DNA of 64,000 bases, taken from assembly GCF_014636275.1 (NCBI RefSeq), contig NZ_BMEB01000003.1:124001-188000 (forward strand). Reading direction: 5' to 3'. Positions 52,690 to 60,999 of this stretch are shown here, in pieces (within the stretch, counting starts at the first letter, position 1; each line of letters opens with the position of its first letter). The notes beneath the pieces are model-generated. The model ran no database searches, had not been told where the DNA came from, and was given only the letters and a program-made list of their open reading frames with translations. The DNA comes from Cellulomonas carbonis. GTDB taxonomy: Bacteria > Actinomycetota > Actinomycetes > Actinomycetales > Cellulomonadaceae. The translations under genes and the position numbers were made by a program.

Positions 52690-53549
52690 GGGCGGTCCTC
52701 GGCGTGCTCGGGAGCGCTCGTCGTCGCGCGGCGGCGCACGAGCCACCACAGCGCGAGGGCGCCGATCGCGAGGACACCCACCGTCACGACGTCCGGCACC
52801 GCGGCGCCCCAGGCGACCACGCGCTCCTGGAGGTCCGCCTGAACGTGCGTCGGGACGAGCTCGGGGGCCGCCGTCATGCCGTTGGTCGTCACGAAGACGA
52901 CGCCCACGGCGACGAGCAGCAGACCCGTCACGAGCGACGTGCTGTGGAGCCGCAGGCGGCCGACGGCGACCTCACGGCCTCGCAGGAACGACCGTCCGAC
53001 GCTCGCGCCACGGCGGGCCCACAGCCACGCGATGCCGACGAGCGGCAGCACCATCCCCGCCGCGTAGACGGCGAGCATCGTCCCGCCCAGGACCGCGGAG
53101 CCGCTCGCGGCCGCGAGGGTCAGGACGGCACCGAGGATCGGCCCGGCGCAGAAGCCCGCGACGCCCGACACCGTTCCCAGGAGGAAGGTGCGGGGCAGGC
53201 CGTCGCGCGAGCGTCCGGCCACCTCGAGACGGCCGGAGCCGGGGACGAGACGGCGCAGGTCGAAGCCGCGTCCGAGCGCCTGCATCACACCGAAGGCGAT
53301 GACGAGCCAGCCGGTGACCGCCACGAGGATGTCGCGGTGCTGCGTGAGTGCCGCGCCGAGCAGCGCCGCACCCAGGCCGAGGGGCACGAGGGTCACGGTG
53401 AGGCCGAGGTAGAAGACGGTGCCGTGGGCCAGGAGACGCGGGCCGGCGCCGATCGTGCCCGCGAAGAACGCGGGCAGCAGGAGCGCACCGCAGGGACTGA
53501 GCAGCGCGAGGGCTCCGCCGAGGAGAGCGGTGAGGTAGCCGACCTCCAT
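52686..53549 (-). CDS. CcdA/DsbD-like cytochrome c biogenesis membrane protein
   Basis: The 287-residue protein has about seven helices. The first helix has LLSPCGALLLPAFFAG, and the middle one has SGVAGFCAGPILGAVL; these two single cysteines form the reducing pair that moves electrons across the membrane in CcdA. It extends past the normal CcdA length (about 220-240) by a C-terminal helix (VVTVGVLAIGALALWWLV). ATG overlaps the DsbA stop (TGATG). It should pass reducing power to the extracytoplasmic DsbA-like protein. Confidence 0.87.
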   Translation of the reverse strand: MEVGYLTALLGGALALLSPCGALLLPAFFAGTIGAGPRLLAHGTVFYLGLTVTLVPLGLGAALLGAALTQHRDILVAVTGWLVIAFGVMQALGRGFDLRRLVPGSGRLEVAGRSRDGLPRTFLLGTVSGVAGFCAGPILGAVLTLAAASGSAVLGGTMLAVYAAGMVLPLVGIAWLWARRGASVGRSFLRGREVAVGRLRLHSTSLVTGLLLVAVGVVFVTTNGMTAAPELVPTHVQADLQERVVAWGAAVPDVVTVGVLAIGALALWWLVRRRATTSAPEHAEDRP

Positions 53550-54343
53550 CAGCCCGCCGCCCGCGCGAGCGCCTGCTCCACGGCGGTGACGAACACCTCC
53601 GTCGGCTGCGCCCCGACGAGCGGCGTGCCGCCCACCAGGAAGGAGGGGGTCGAGAACGCGCCGACCGCCGCCGCCTCGTCCTCGTTGACCTGCACGGCGG
53701 CGTCGACCTCGGCCGAGGTCAGGTCCTGGGCGAAGCGGTCGGCGTCGAGCCCGAGGGAGTCGGCGAGCGCGACGAGCGACTCCTCGCTCAGCTCGTCGCG
53801 GGAGCGCTTCTCGCCGTCCGCGAAGAGCCCGTGGTGGTAGTCGAGGAAGCCGCCCTGCAGCCCGGCGGCGTAGGCGGCCCGGGCGGCGCGGGCGGAGTCG
53901 GGGCCGAAGACCGCGATGTCGCGCCACTCGATGCGCAGGTCACCGGCCTCGACGTACGGCTCCATCGCGGGGAGCGTGCGGTCCGACCACACGGCGCAGA
54001 AGGGGCACTGGTAGTCCGAGTAGACGACCATCACGACCGGGGCGTCGACCGGCCCGACGGCCAGCGGGTCCGCGGGGTCGCGGCGCGCCAGGTCGATCTC
54101 GGGCTCGTCCTCGGGCTCGACGACGCGCGCCGCCGGGCCGTCCTCCGGCGCGCCGTCCTCCTGCGCGCCGTCGTCCTGCCCAGCCTGCCCCGCAGCGGGC
54201 GCGGTGCCGGCGGCCGCGGACGGCGAACGGCCGGTCTGCGTCAGCGCGACGACCACGAGCGCGAGGGCGACGAGCGCGATGAGGACCGGCGCCGTCCACG
54301 AGCGGCGGGACGGGTGGGGTGCGTCGGGGCGCGGTGAGGTCAC
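53549..54343 (-). CDS. DsbA-family thioredoxin-fold protein, membrane-anchored
   Basis: The 264-residue protein has an N-terminal anchor (about 17-36), a long acidic linker (DDGAQEDGAPEDGP) and a DsbA-type domain from about 95: MVVYSDYQCPFCAVWSDRTLP with the CxxC active site and cis-Pro region GAFSTPSFLVGG. It acts in the cell envelope on thiol-disulfide exchange. It is the first gene of the redox operon. GGGAG lies eight bases before the GTG at 54343. The divergent BlaI-linked operator is upstream. Confidence 0.9.
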   Translation of the reverse strand: MTSPRPDAPHPSRRSWTAPVLIALVALALVVVALTQTGRSPSAAAGTAPAAGQAGQDDGAQEDGAPEDGPAARVVEPEDEPEIDLARRDPADPLAVGPVDAPVVMVVYSDYQCPFCAVWSDRTLPAMEPYVEAGDLRIEWRDIAVFGPDSARAARAAYAAGLQGGFLDYHHGLFADGEKRSRDELSEESLVALADSLGLDADRFAQDLTSAEVDAAVQVNEDEAAAVGAFSTPSFLVGGTPLVGAQPTEVFVTAVEQALARAAG

Positions 54344-54406
54344 GAGGTCGTCTCCCAGGGGTGGTGTGCGTCGCCGATGCCGGCCTGCGCGAGTGCCGGC
54401 CGCCTC

Positions 54407-54450
54407 GGTCTACTATCTGGCGTCGTAGCGCTCTATGCACCATAGTAGGC
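54407..54450. promoter_or_regulatory. BlaI/MecI-like operator region between two divergent redox units
   Basis: CTACTAT (54410-54416) and ATAGTAG (54442-54448) form an outer dyad. CTATG, CAC, CATAG (54433-54445) forms an inner dyad. TACTA/TAGTA half-sites are typical of BlaI/MecI operators. The site lies between DsbA (54343) and the membrane protein (54500), whose partner gene is a BlaI-type repressor, so autoregulation and control of both units are inferred. Confidence 0.65.
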
Positions 54451-54499
54451 ACGGCCCGGGCGATGCCCGGAACCCCGACGACGACAACGGAGAGTCCCC

Positions 54500-55066
54500 A
54501 TGAACGTCGCCACTCAGCCCGCCGCTCCTGGGCCGGTGGAGACCGTCGGTGTCGCCCTGCGGTCGTGGACACCGCGGCAGTGGGTCGCGGCGGGGCTCTT
54601 CACCGTGGCGTTCGCCCTGCTCATCGGCATCCCGACCGTCCTCATCCCGAACCCGGTGTTCGGCCGCGAGATCCCGGTCGTCGCGTGGAACTACCCGGCG
54701 TGGATCGCGACCTCGGTCCTCGCCGGCATGCTCGCGGCCACGTACGTCCGGCCCCGCCGGCTCGCCGGCGCGCCCGGCGCCGTCGACGGCGGCGCGCTCG
54801 CGGGCGACGCCCCGGACGAGGTCGACCGCCCGAGCCGCCTAGGTATGGTCGGCGGCGTGCTCACGTGGTTCGCCGTCGGTTGCCCCGTGTGCAACAAGGT
54901 CGCCCTCCTCGCGCTCGGCTACTCCGGTGCGCTGACGTGGTTCGCGCCCGTGCAGCCGTACCTCGCGGGCGTCGCGCTCCTGCTCACGGCGGGGGCGCTC
55001 GTCGTCCGGCTGCGCGGCCAGGTCGCGTGCCCGGTGCCGGCGGTGCCGGCGGTGCCGCGTGGCTGA
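54500..55066 (+). CDS. Membrane protein with GCPVCNK motif, paired with BlaI repressor
   Basis: The 188-residue protein has four hydrophobic segments and the motif GCPVCNKVALLALGYSGAL (about 128-146), with a CxxC at the inner edge of the third helix. A further Cys occurs at the tail (QVACPV). The family is not one I can name; CxxC in a membrane protein next to DsbA/CcdA suggests quinone-linked or thiol-linked redox work, as inference. GGAGAG lies nine bases before the ATG. It overlaps the BlaI start by eight bases. Confidence 0.78.
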   Translation: MNVATQPAAPGPVETVGVALRSWTPRQWVAAGLFTVAFALLIGIPTVLIPNPVFGREIPVVAWNYPAWIATSVLAGMLAATYVRPRRLAGAPGAVDGGALAGDAPDEVDRPSRLGMVGGVLTWFAVGCPVCNKVALLALGYSGALTWFAPVQPYLAGVALLLTAGALVVRLRGQVACPVPAVPAVPRG

Positions 55067-55430
55067 GGAGTACCCCCGGCTCGGGACGCTCGAGCACCAG
55101 GTGATGGACGTCCTGTGGGACTGTCCCGACGAGCTGTGCGCCCGCCGTGTGCTCGAACGGCTCGCGACGACGTCGCTCGCCTACACGACCGTCGCGACCG
55201 TGCTCACGAACCTCACGCGCAAGGGCATGCTCGAGCGGATGAGCACGCTGCGGTCGTGGGCGTACCGGCCGACCATGAGCCGCAGCGAGTACGTCGCGGG
55301 CTGCATGGTCCAGACGCTCCGCGGCGCGGAGGACCGGGCGGCCGCGCTCCAGGAGCTCGTCGGGCGGCTGGGGGACGGTGAGCGCGAGGCGCTCCGGGGT
55401 GCGCTCGAGGGGCGCCCTACGCCGCGCTGA
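55059..55430 (+). CDS. BlaI/MecI/CopY-family transcriptional repressor
   Basis: The 123-residue protein has a winged-helix domain of the BlaI type: LGTLEHQVMDVLWDCPDELCARRVLERL and YTTVATVLTNLTRKGMLER, then RSWAYRP. The C-terminal helices (SEYVAGCMVQTLRG) form the dimer. BlaR1-type protease receptor is not adjacent, so the inducing signal is not peptidoglycan through a known receptor. Cys at about 18, 25 and 88 could sense redox, an inference. GTG start, translationally coupled to the CxxC membrane protein. It ends 14 bases inside the convergent gene. Confidence 0.88.
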   Translation: MAEEYPRLGTLEHQVMDVLWDCPDELCARRVLERLATTSLAYTTVATVLTNLTRKGMLERMSTLRSWAYRPTMSRSEYVAGCMVQTLRGAEDRAAALQELVGRLGDGEREALRGALEGRPTPR

Positions 55431-56106
55431 GCCGTCCCCGCAGCAGGGGGACGCCGGGGCCGTCGAGCTCCTCCAGGTAGGCGGGCCGACCGGCCATGGC
55501 CATCACCAGGGCGAGCGTCGAGCCGGTCACGCGCGGTCCCTCGCCCGCGCGGAACGGGCCGTCGTCGGCCTCCAGGGTGAGACCCGCCGCATGTGTCCGG
55601 CTCGCGACGGCGAAGTCGCGCCGCGCGAAGAAGTCGGCGACGGCGGTGAGCGCCGCGACGCCCGGCACGCGCGTCAGCCCGAGCGGCCGGCGGACGTCCT
55701 GCGCGTGGACGACGACCTCGCCGAGGTAGGCGGCCGTGTCGCGCGACGGTGCCGTGGTGCTCCCGACGACGGCGCGGAAGCGGTCGAGCGTCGCTGCGGG
55801 CGTGCCCCCACGGTGCTCGTCGATGCGCCGCCGGTTGTGGACGTCGGGACGGAAGCGCGCCCCGACCATGCTGCGCAGCCACGCCCACCGGGTCGTGCTC
55901 GCCGCGGCGACGAGGTGCGCGACGACGTCCTCGACGTCCCACTCGCCGCACAGGGTGCCGTGCCGCCACTGCTCGGCGGTGAGGCCCGCCAGGTCCTCGG
56001 CGAGGGCGGCCCGCTCGGCGCGGACGAAGGCCCACAGCTCGTCGTCGGACCGTCCGGCGGGCCGACGCCCCGTGCCCTGATCCGTGCGTCCCTCGTCCGG
56101 TGTCAT
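55417..56106 (-). CDS. TIGR03083-type maleylpyruvate-isomerase/DinB-like protein
   Basis: The 229-residue protein has the mycothiol-dependent maleylpyruvate isomerase N-terminal pattern: LTAEQWRHGTLCGEWDVEDVVAHLVAAASTT (His at the metal site), GEVVVHAQDVRRPLG with a second His and Asp, and a C-terminal domain. Relatives use mycothiol or act as DinB-fold metal enzymes. Substrate unknown. The start at 56106 is chosen before the first helix. The end overlaps the BlaI gene by 14 bases on the other strand. Confidence 0.85.
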   Translation of the reverse strand: MTPDEGRTDQGTGRRPAGRSDDELWAFVRAERAALAEDLAGLTAEQWRHGTLCGEWDVEDVVAHLVAAASTTRWAWLRSMVGARFRPDVHNRRRIDEHRGGTPAATLDRFRAVVGSTTAPSRDTAAYLGEVVVHAQDVRRPLGLTRVPGVAALTAVADFFARRDFAVASRTHAAGLTLEADDGPFRAGEGPRVTGSTLALVMAMAGRPAYLEELDGPGVPLLRGRLSAA

Positions 56107-56226
56107 GACTGCCCCCTCGTCCCGACCGCGACCTCCGACGACGTCACCCTGTCGGTCGCCGCGCGGTGCGTCCACCTCGGGTGAGGTGGGGAGGCCCCGT
56201 TCCGTTCGGCGGGTGCTCCGGGCCGG

Positions 56227-56841
56227 CTAGAGGTCCGGGCCTCGGTGGGTGCCGGTCAGGTACCGCTGGATCGTCGGGGCGACCTCGTCGACCAGCTCCT
56301 CGACGGTCAGGTCCGCGATGGGCCGCGCCTTGAGCACGTGACGCGCCACCGCGACGCCGAAGAGGTGGGCCGCGGCCAGCGCGATGTGACGCAGGCGCTC
56401 GGGCGTCATCCCCGGCTGGTCCGCGGCCCGGGACATGAGGGTGTCGCGGAGCATCTCGGCCGCCCGCGGCGACGCGGTCGCCGACCGCACCAGGGCGAGC
56501 ACGACGGGTCGTGTGCCCGGGTCCTCCCACACCCGCAGGTACGCGGTGGTCAGTGCCCGCCCCGCCGACGACGGGTCCCCGCCCAGCTGGGAGAGCACCT
56601 GGAGCGGGATGGTCGTGCGGTCCGCCACCGCGGTGGCGAAGAGGGTCTCCTTGTCGCCGAAGAAGTGCCGCACGAGGGCCGGGTCGACGCCGGCTGCTCC
56701 GGCGATCGCCCGGAGGGACGCGCCGTCGTAGCCGTGCTCGGCGAAGAGCGCCAGGGCGGCGTCGAGGATCGCGTCCCGGGTCCCGCTGTCGCCCGCCCTC
56801 CGGCCCGTCGGGCGCCGCCGCGCCGTCGTCTCGCCCGCCAT
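56227..56841 (-). CDS. TetR-family repressor of the adjacent ABC exporter
   Basis: The 204-residue protein has the TetR helix-turn-helix: [48 protein letters not shown] (about 21-68). The ligand domain is alpha-helical. The gene diverges from a DrrAB-type ABC exporter across 99 bases with two overlapping palindromes. It should repress itself and the exporter until a ligand binds. The ATG is preceded by TAGAGT and six bases, a leaderless promoter that overlaps the operator. Confidence 0.92.
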   Translation of the reverse strand: MAGETTARRRPTGRRAGDSGTRDAILDAALALFAEHGYDGASLRAIAGAAGVDPALVRHFFGDKETLFATAVADRTTIPLQVLSQLGGDPSSAGRALTTAYLRVWEDPGTRPVVLALVRSATASPRAAEMLRDTLMSRAADQPGMTPERLRHIALAAAHLFGVAVARHVLKARPIADLTVEELVDEVAPTIQRYLTGTHRGPDL

Positions 56842-56847
56842 GGGGCC

Positions 56848-56853
56848 ACTCTA
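56848..56853 (-). promoter_or_regulatory. Leaderless -10 element of the TetR gene
   Basis: On the minus strand TAGAGT is followed by six bases and ATG at 56841. Its first base touches the operator palindromes. Confidence 0.65.
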
Positions 56854-56888
56854 ACTCCACACTTGTGGAATTCCCCACCTGCGGAGTT
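56853..56888. promoter_or_regulatory. Tandem overlapping TetR operator palindromes
   Basis: AACTCCACA/TGTGGAATT (56853-56872; 8 of 9 pairs) and AATTCCCCA/TGCGGAGTT (56869-56888; 7 of 9) share four bases. TCCACACTTGTGGA (56856-56869) is a strict 14-bp core. The whole lies between the TetR and exporter starts, so it is the likely repressor site for both. Confidence 0.75.
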
Positions 56889-56940
56889 AACTGGGCGGAG
56901 GTCGGCAGCGCGCCGCGCGGCCGCGACGAGGAGAAGACCG

Positions 56941-57849
56941 ATGAGCGAGTCACGTGCGGTGGTCGACGTCCAGGGGCTGACGAAGGCCTTCGGGAGGTTC
57001 CGGGCCCTGGACGGCCTCGACCTCGAGGTGCACCGCGGCGAGGTGCACGGGTTCCTCGGCCCGAACGGGGCGGGCAAGTCGACGACGATCAGGGTCCTCC
57101 TCGGTCTGCTCAAGGCCGACGGCGGGCACGTCCGACTGCTCGGGGGGGACCCGTGGACGGACGTCGTCGAGCTGCACCGGCGGCTCGCGTACGTTCCGGG
57201 TGACGTGTCGCTGTGGCCGGGCATGACCGGCGGCGAGGCCATCGACCTCCTCGGCTCCCTGCGCGGCGGCCTGGACGAGAGGCGGCGCTCCGAGCTCGTC
57301 GAGCGGTTCGAGCTGGACCCGACCAAGCGCGGGAGGCAGTACTCGAAGGGCAACCGCCAGAAGGTCGCGATCGTGGCCGCCCTCGCGTCCGACGCGGAGC
57401 TGCTGGTGCTCGACGAGCCGACCTCGGGCCTCGACCCGCTCATGGAGAACGTGTTCCAGGAGGTCATCGCCGAGGCGCAGGCACGCGGGACGACGGTGCT
57501 GCTGTCGAGCCACATCCTCGCCGAGGTCGAGACGCTGGCGGACCGGCTGAGCATCATCCGCGACGGCCGCATCGTGCAGCGGGGCACCCTCGCCGAGCTG
57601 CGTGGCAGGACGCGCACGACCATCCGCGCGACCCTCGAGCGGGTCCCCGACGGCACCGCCCTGGCCGCGTTCGACGACGTGCACACGGACGGGAGCGCTC
57701 TGTGGGGGACCGTCGAGTCGAAGCGCATCGGTGAGGTCATGGCCGTGCTGACCCCTGCGGGCCTCACGTCGCTGACGGTCACGCCGCCGTCGCTCGAGAG
57801 CCTCTTCCTGCGGCTCTACGCCGGAGAGACGGTCGAGGCCGCACGATGA
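56941..57849 (+). CDS. DrrA-type ABC exporter ATP-binding protein
   Basis: The 302-residue protein has Walker [10 protein letters not shown] (about 41-49), a Q-loop in [14 protein letters not shown], signature YSKGNRQKV (a common variant in polyketide-antibiotic exporters) and Walker [15 protein letters not shown]. The C-terminal regulatory tail is about 80 residues. It exports drugs or lipids with the permease at 57846. GAGGAG lies nine bases before the ATG. The TetR operator is upstream. Stop overlaps the permease start (ATGA). Confidence 0.92.
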   Translation: MSESRAVVDVQGLTKAFGRFRALDGLDLEVHRGEVHGFLGPNGAGKSTTIRVLLGLLKADGGHVRLLGGDPWTDVVELHRRLAYVPGDVSLWPGMTGGEAIDLLGSLRGGLDERRRSELVERFELDPTKRGRQYSKGNRQKVAIVAALASDAELLVLDEPTSGLDPLMENVFQEVIAEAQARGTTVLLSSHILAEVETLADRLSIIRDGRIVQRGTLAELRGRTRTTIRATLERVPDGTALAAFDDVHTDGSALWGTVESKRIGEVMAVLTPAGLTSLTVTPPSLESLFLRLYAGETVEAAR

Positions 57850-59447
57850 GCGCGGTCGCCGTCCCGCTCACGGGGACCAGGCAGCTGCTGCACGCCTCGC
57901 TGCGCCACGACGGGCGCCTCTTCGCGCCGTGGGTCGCAGCCGTGACCGTCCTCTCGGCGTCGTCCGTGCTGATCTACCCGTTCGTCTTCCCGGACCAGTC
58001 GGACCGGCTGGCGCTCTCCGCAGCGATCGGCACCAACCCCGCGCTCGGCCTGATCTTCGGTCCGGCGCGCGACCTCAGCACCGTCGACGGCTTCAACGCC
58101 TGGCGCAGCCTCGCGCTGGGTGGGTTCCTCGTCGGCCTGGGTGCCATCTTCGCGGTGGTCCGCGCGACGCGGGCGCAGGAGGACTCGGGTCAGGCCGAGC
58201 TCCTCGCATCCGGCGTCATGGGTCGGTCCAGCCGGCTCATGAGCGGCATCGGCATCGCGCTCCTCGGGTCGGTGGCCGCCGGCGTCGTCGCGGGCGTCGT
58301 CACGGTGCTGTGCGGCGGGGGCTGGGAGACCTCGCTGCTGCTGGGCGCGACCTTCACGGCGACCGGCTGGATGTTCGCGTCCGTCGCGGCGGTGACGGCG
58401 CAGCTCGGCGGCGACGCGCGCACGGCCAGCTCGCTCGCGGTCGGGACCCTCGGGGCGCTCTACGTGCTGCGCGGGTTCTGCACCTCGCTCGAGCTGCCGT
58501 CCTGGACGGTCTGGGCCAACCCGCTGGGCTGGACGCTCGAGACGCGGCCCGCGAGCGGTGACCGCTGGAGCCCGCTGCTGCTGGCCCTCGCGTTCACCGT
58601 CGCGCTCGTCGTGGTGGCGTTCGTGCTGCAGGGTCGGCGGGACTTCGGGCAGGGCTCCATCGCGCAGCGCCCCGGTCCTGCGCGGGGTGCCGCCCGCAGC
58701 ACGTGGCGGCTGGCCCTCCGCCTCAACGCCCCGCAGGCGATCACCTGGACCGTGGCCTTCGCGATGCTCGGGGTGGTGTTCGGGTACTTCGTCGCCTCGG
58801 TCGACGACCTGTTCAGCGGCGAGGCCGGGGTCCAGCAGATCCTCGCGTCGGGCGCGACGACGCCGGACGAGCTCACGGCGGCGTTCGTCCGCACGATCCT
58901 CAGCCTCGTCGGCATCATCGCGGCGGTGCCGGGGGTGCAGGTGCTCCTCAAGGTCCGGGCCGAGGAGCTGGCGGACCGGGTCGAGCCGGTCATGGCCGGC
59001 GCCGTCCGCAGGGAGCGCTACTACGCCAGCAACGTGCTGCTCGCCGTGGCCGGGTCGACCGTCTACGTGCTGCTCGCGGGCACGCTCGTCGCGCTCCTGG
59101 CGTCGAGGGCCGACGTCGGGGTCACCTTCGCGGACGTCCTTCTCCAGGCGGTCGCCATCGCGCCCGCCGTCTGGACCGTCGTCGCGGTGTCGGTCGCGGT
59201 GGTGGGCGCCCGTCCGGCTGCGAGCCTCGTCGCGTGGGTCGGGGTGCTGCTCTCCTTCGGCCTGACGCTCCTCGGCCCGACGTTCGGGCTCGACGACTGG
59301 GTCCTCGGCATCAGCCCTTTCTGGCACGTGCCCGCCGTCACCGCCGTCGGCCCGGACTGGTCGGGGCTCGGGTGGGTCTCCCTGGTGACCGCGGGTCTGG
59401 TCGCCGTCGGCTTCGCGGGCTTCCGACGGCGCGACCTGGCGCGGTGA
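57846..59447 (+). CDS. Polyketide-antibiotic-type ABC exporter permease (two six-helix halves)
   Basis: The 533-residue protein has about twelve helices in two halves, as in fused antibiotic-exporter permeases. The cytosolic loop [22 protein letters not shown] in the first half and [23 protein letters not shown] in the second are the conserved coupling segments. It pairs with the ATPase. Substrate unknown. Start overlaps the ATPase stop (ATGA). A terminator hairpin follows. Confidence 0.9.
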   Translation: MSAVAVPLTGTRQLLHASLRHDGRLFAPWVAAVTVLSASSVLIYPFVFPDQSDRLALSAAIGTNPALGLIFGPARDLSTVDGFNAWRSLALGGFLVGLGAIFAVVRATRAQEDSGQAELLASGVMGRSSRLMSGIGIALLGSVAAGVVAGVVTVLCGGGWETSLLLGATFTATGWMFASVAAVTAQLGGDARTASSLAVGTLGALYVLRGFCTSLELPSWTVWANPLGWTLETRPASGDRWSPLLLALAFTVALVVVAFVLQGRRDFGQGSIAQRPGPARGAARSTWRLALRLNAPQAITWTVAFAMLGVVFGYFVASVDDLFSGEAGVQQILASGATTPDELTAAFVRTILSLVGIIAAVPGVQVLLKVRAEELADRVEPVMAGAVRRERYYASNVLLAVAGSTVYVLLAGTLVALLASRADVGVTFADVLLQAVAIAPAVWTVVAVSVAVVGARPAASLVAWVGVLLSFGLTLLGPTFGLDDWVLGISPFWHVPAVTAVGPDWSGLGWVSLVTAGLVAVGFAGFRRRDLAR

Positions 59448-59485
59448 CGGAGGCGGCCTCCAGACGGCCCGCGCCCGCTGACGAC

Positions 59486-59527
59486 GAAGGGCCCGCTCCC
59501 TGCGTTGACGCAGGTCACGGGCCCTTC
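59486..59527. terminator. Terminator hairpin between exporter permease and tRNA-Ser
   Basis: GAAGGGCCCG (59486-59495) pairs exactly with CGGGCCCTTC (59518-59527), with an inner TGCG/CGCA pair. A T-containing tail (TTCTTCC) follows on the plus strand. It may terminate both the exporter and the tRNA. Confidence 0.72.
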
Positions 59528-59533
59528 TTCCGG

Positions 59534-59618
59534 CGGAGGATGGGGGATTCGAACCCCCGAGGGTGTTACCCCAACACGCTTTCCAAGCGTGCGCCATAGG
59601 CCACTAGGCGAATCCTCC
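59534..59618 (-). tRNA. tRNA-Ser (anticodon GGA)
   Basis: On the minus strand the RNA begins GGAGGAT and ends ATCCTCC with discriminator G, a perfect seven-pair acceptor stem. The T-loop is TTCGAAT and the anticodon loop reads TTGGAAA with GGA. A long variable arm between anticodon and T-stems is the class II feature of tRNA-Ser. Length is 85 bases; CCA is not encoded. Confidence 0.95.
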
Positions 59619-59698
59619 CGGCCCGTAGAGGGTACCGGACCCCGACCGTGGTCGTGCACGGCCGGGGCCCGGCGCCCGCTACGGGTGACCGGCGCTCC

Positions 59699-60808
59699 TC
59701 AGCGGACGAGCAGGTGCTGGTGGTGCGCCTCGACGACGTTCGGGTGGGCGCGCACGCGGCTCTTGAGCGCGTTGTACCCGTACTCGTCGCGGATCTCGTC
59801 GTCGTCGGCGTCCCGCGCCACACCGCGGGCCCGCACGGCCAGCTCGGCCGGGAGCTCGAGCCGCGGGAACCGCGCGTCGAGCCGCGGGTTGTGGAAGTAC
59901 GGGACGGACACGCGGTCGGTGCCGGGCGGCGGGGCGAGCACGCGGTGGCGGGTCGCGCGGAGGAAGCCGTCGGTGGCCCACTCGAGCATCTCGCCGATGT
60001 TGACGATGAGCGCGCCCTCGATCGGCAGGGCGTCGATCGCCTCACCCTGGTACTCGACCTGGAGCCCGGCCTTGCCCGGCTCGACGAGCAGGAGCGTGAG
60101 GACGCCGAAGTCGTTGTGCCAGCCGACGCCCTGGTCGGTGCCGCCCTCGACGCGTCCGGGGTAGCGGACGACCTTCGTGAGCGAGGCGGGCAGGTCGCCG
60201 AATGCGTCGTCGAACACGTCGGGGCGCTGGCCGAGCGACTCGGCCCACGCGCGCAGGAGGCGGTCCGCGACCGACTCCATCGCGGCGTTCCACTCCGTGA
60301 CGACCTCGCGCAGCGCGGGCAGCTGCGCGGGCCACAGGTTCGGGCCCTGGAGGACGTTGTAGTCGGGGTGGCCGTCGCCCGTGGGCAGCACGGGCCGCTC
60401 GGGGCCGACGTCGATCTGCTCGCGCCAGTCGACCTTGCCCTGCGTCAGCTCGCCGCCGACGCGCGTGTAGCCGCGGAAGTGCGGGCTGTGGGTGTTCTCG
60501 ATCGCGAGCTTGTCCGCCTCGGGGAGCGCGAAGAACTCGCGTGCGGTCGAGACGAGGCGGCCGGGCAGGTCGGTGTCGATGCCGTGGCCGACGAGGTAGA
60601 AGAAGCCGTAGCTGTGGGTCGCCTCGCGCAGGTCGGTGCGGAACTGCTCGGCGGTGGCCGGGTCGTCCGCGAGCGACAGGTCGAGGACGGGCAGGGCCGC
60701 CGGGCGCGGTCCGGTGGTCGCGTCGGCGTCGGCGTGGGCGGCAGGCGTGGGAGCGAACGTGGGGGCCGGCATGGAGGCAGGCAGGGGTGCGGGCATGGAG
60801 GTGCTCAT
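59699..60808 (-). CDS. 2-oxoglutarate/Fe(II)-dependent oxygenase (isopenicillin-N-synthase-like)
   Basis: The 369-residue protein has the non-haem iron facial triad HND in VGWHNDFGVLTLLLVEPGK (about 216-234) and the distal His in ATRHRVLAPPPG, with RVSVPYF as the 2-oxoglutarate-binding RxS. The N-terminus (about 40-120) has LPVLDLSLADD and SYGFFYLVGHGI typical of IPNS-like members. Substrate is unknown. A cysteine leader peptide precedes it by 36 bases, so it probably responds to cysteine or sulfur supply, for example an oxygenation step for sulfur scavenging (inference). The N-terminal 30 residues are Pro/Ala-rich and may not all be translated. Confidence 0.88.
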   Translation of the reverse strand: MSTSMPAPLPASMPAPTFAPTPAAHADADATTGPRPAALPVLDLSLADDPATAEQFRTDLREATHSYGFFYLVGHGIDTDLPGRLVSTAREFFALPEADKLAIENTHSPHFRGYTRVGGELTQGKVDWREQIDVGPERPVLPTGDGHPDYNVLQGPNLWPAQLPALREVVTEWNAAMESVADRLLRAWAESLGQRPDVFDDAFGDLPASLTKVVRYPGRVEGGTDQGVGWHNDFGVLTLLLVEPGKAGLQVEYQGEAIDALPIEGALIVNIGEMLEWATDGFLRATRHRVLAPPPGTDRVSVPYFHNPRLDARFPRLELPAELAVRARGVARDADDDEIRDEYGYNALKSRVRAHPNVVEAHHQHLLVR

Positions 60809-60843
60809 GGGTGATCGGGGCCTTCTGGTGCGTGCGGTCGGGG

Positions 60844-60930
60844 TCAGCGGAGGTGCGCGTGACCCGGACACAGGCAGCTGGCCGTACGGCGCAGGTCCAC
60901 GTGGACCCGGGCGACCAGGAGCAGAGGCAT
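60844..60930 (-). CDS. Actinobacterial cysteine leader peptide (28 residues)
   Basis: A 28-residue reading frame encodes a peptide containing RVHVDLRRTASCLC. The HVDLxRxAS pattern and the two nearby Cys codons match the leader peptides placed before sulfur-metabolism genes in actinomycetes, which attenuate by ribosome stalling when cysteinyl-tRNA is scarce. The ATG directly follows a TACAGT box and six bases, so the transcript starts on the ATG, as leaderless Cys leaders do. Its stop is 36 bases before the oxygenase start. Confidence 0.8.
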   Translation of the reverse strand: MPLLLVARVHVDLRRTASCLCPGHAHLR

Positions 60931-60936
60931 GGCGCG

Positions 60937-60942
60937 ACTGTA
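60937..60942 (-). promoter_or_regulatory. Leaderless -10 element of the cysteine leader/oxygenase operon
   Basis: On the minus strand TACAGT is followed by six bases and ATG at 60930. Confidence 0.72.
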
Positions 60943-60999
60943 ACCCGCGTCACCCGCCGCGGGAACGGGGTGTCCACGGCCGCCGACGACGCCCGCCCC

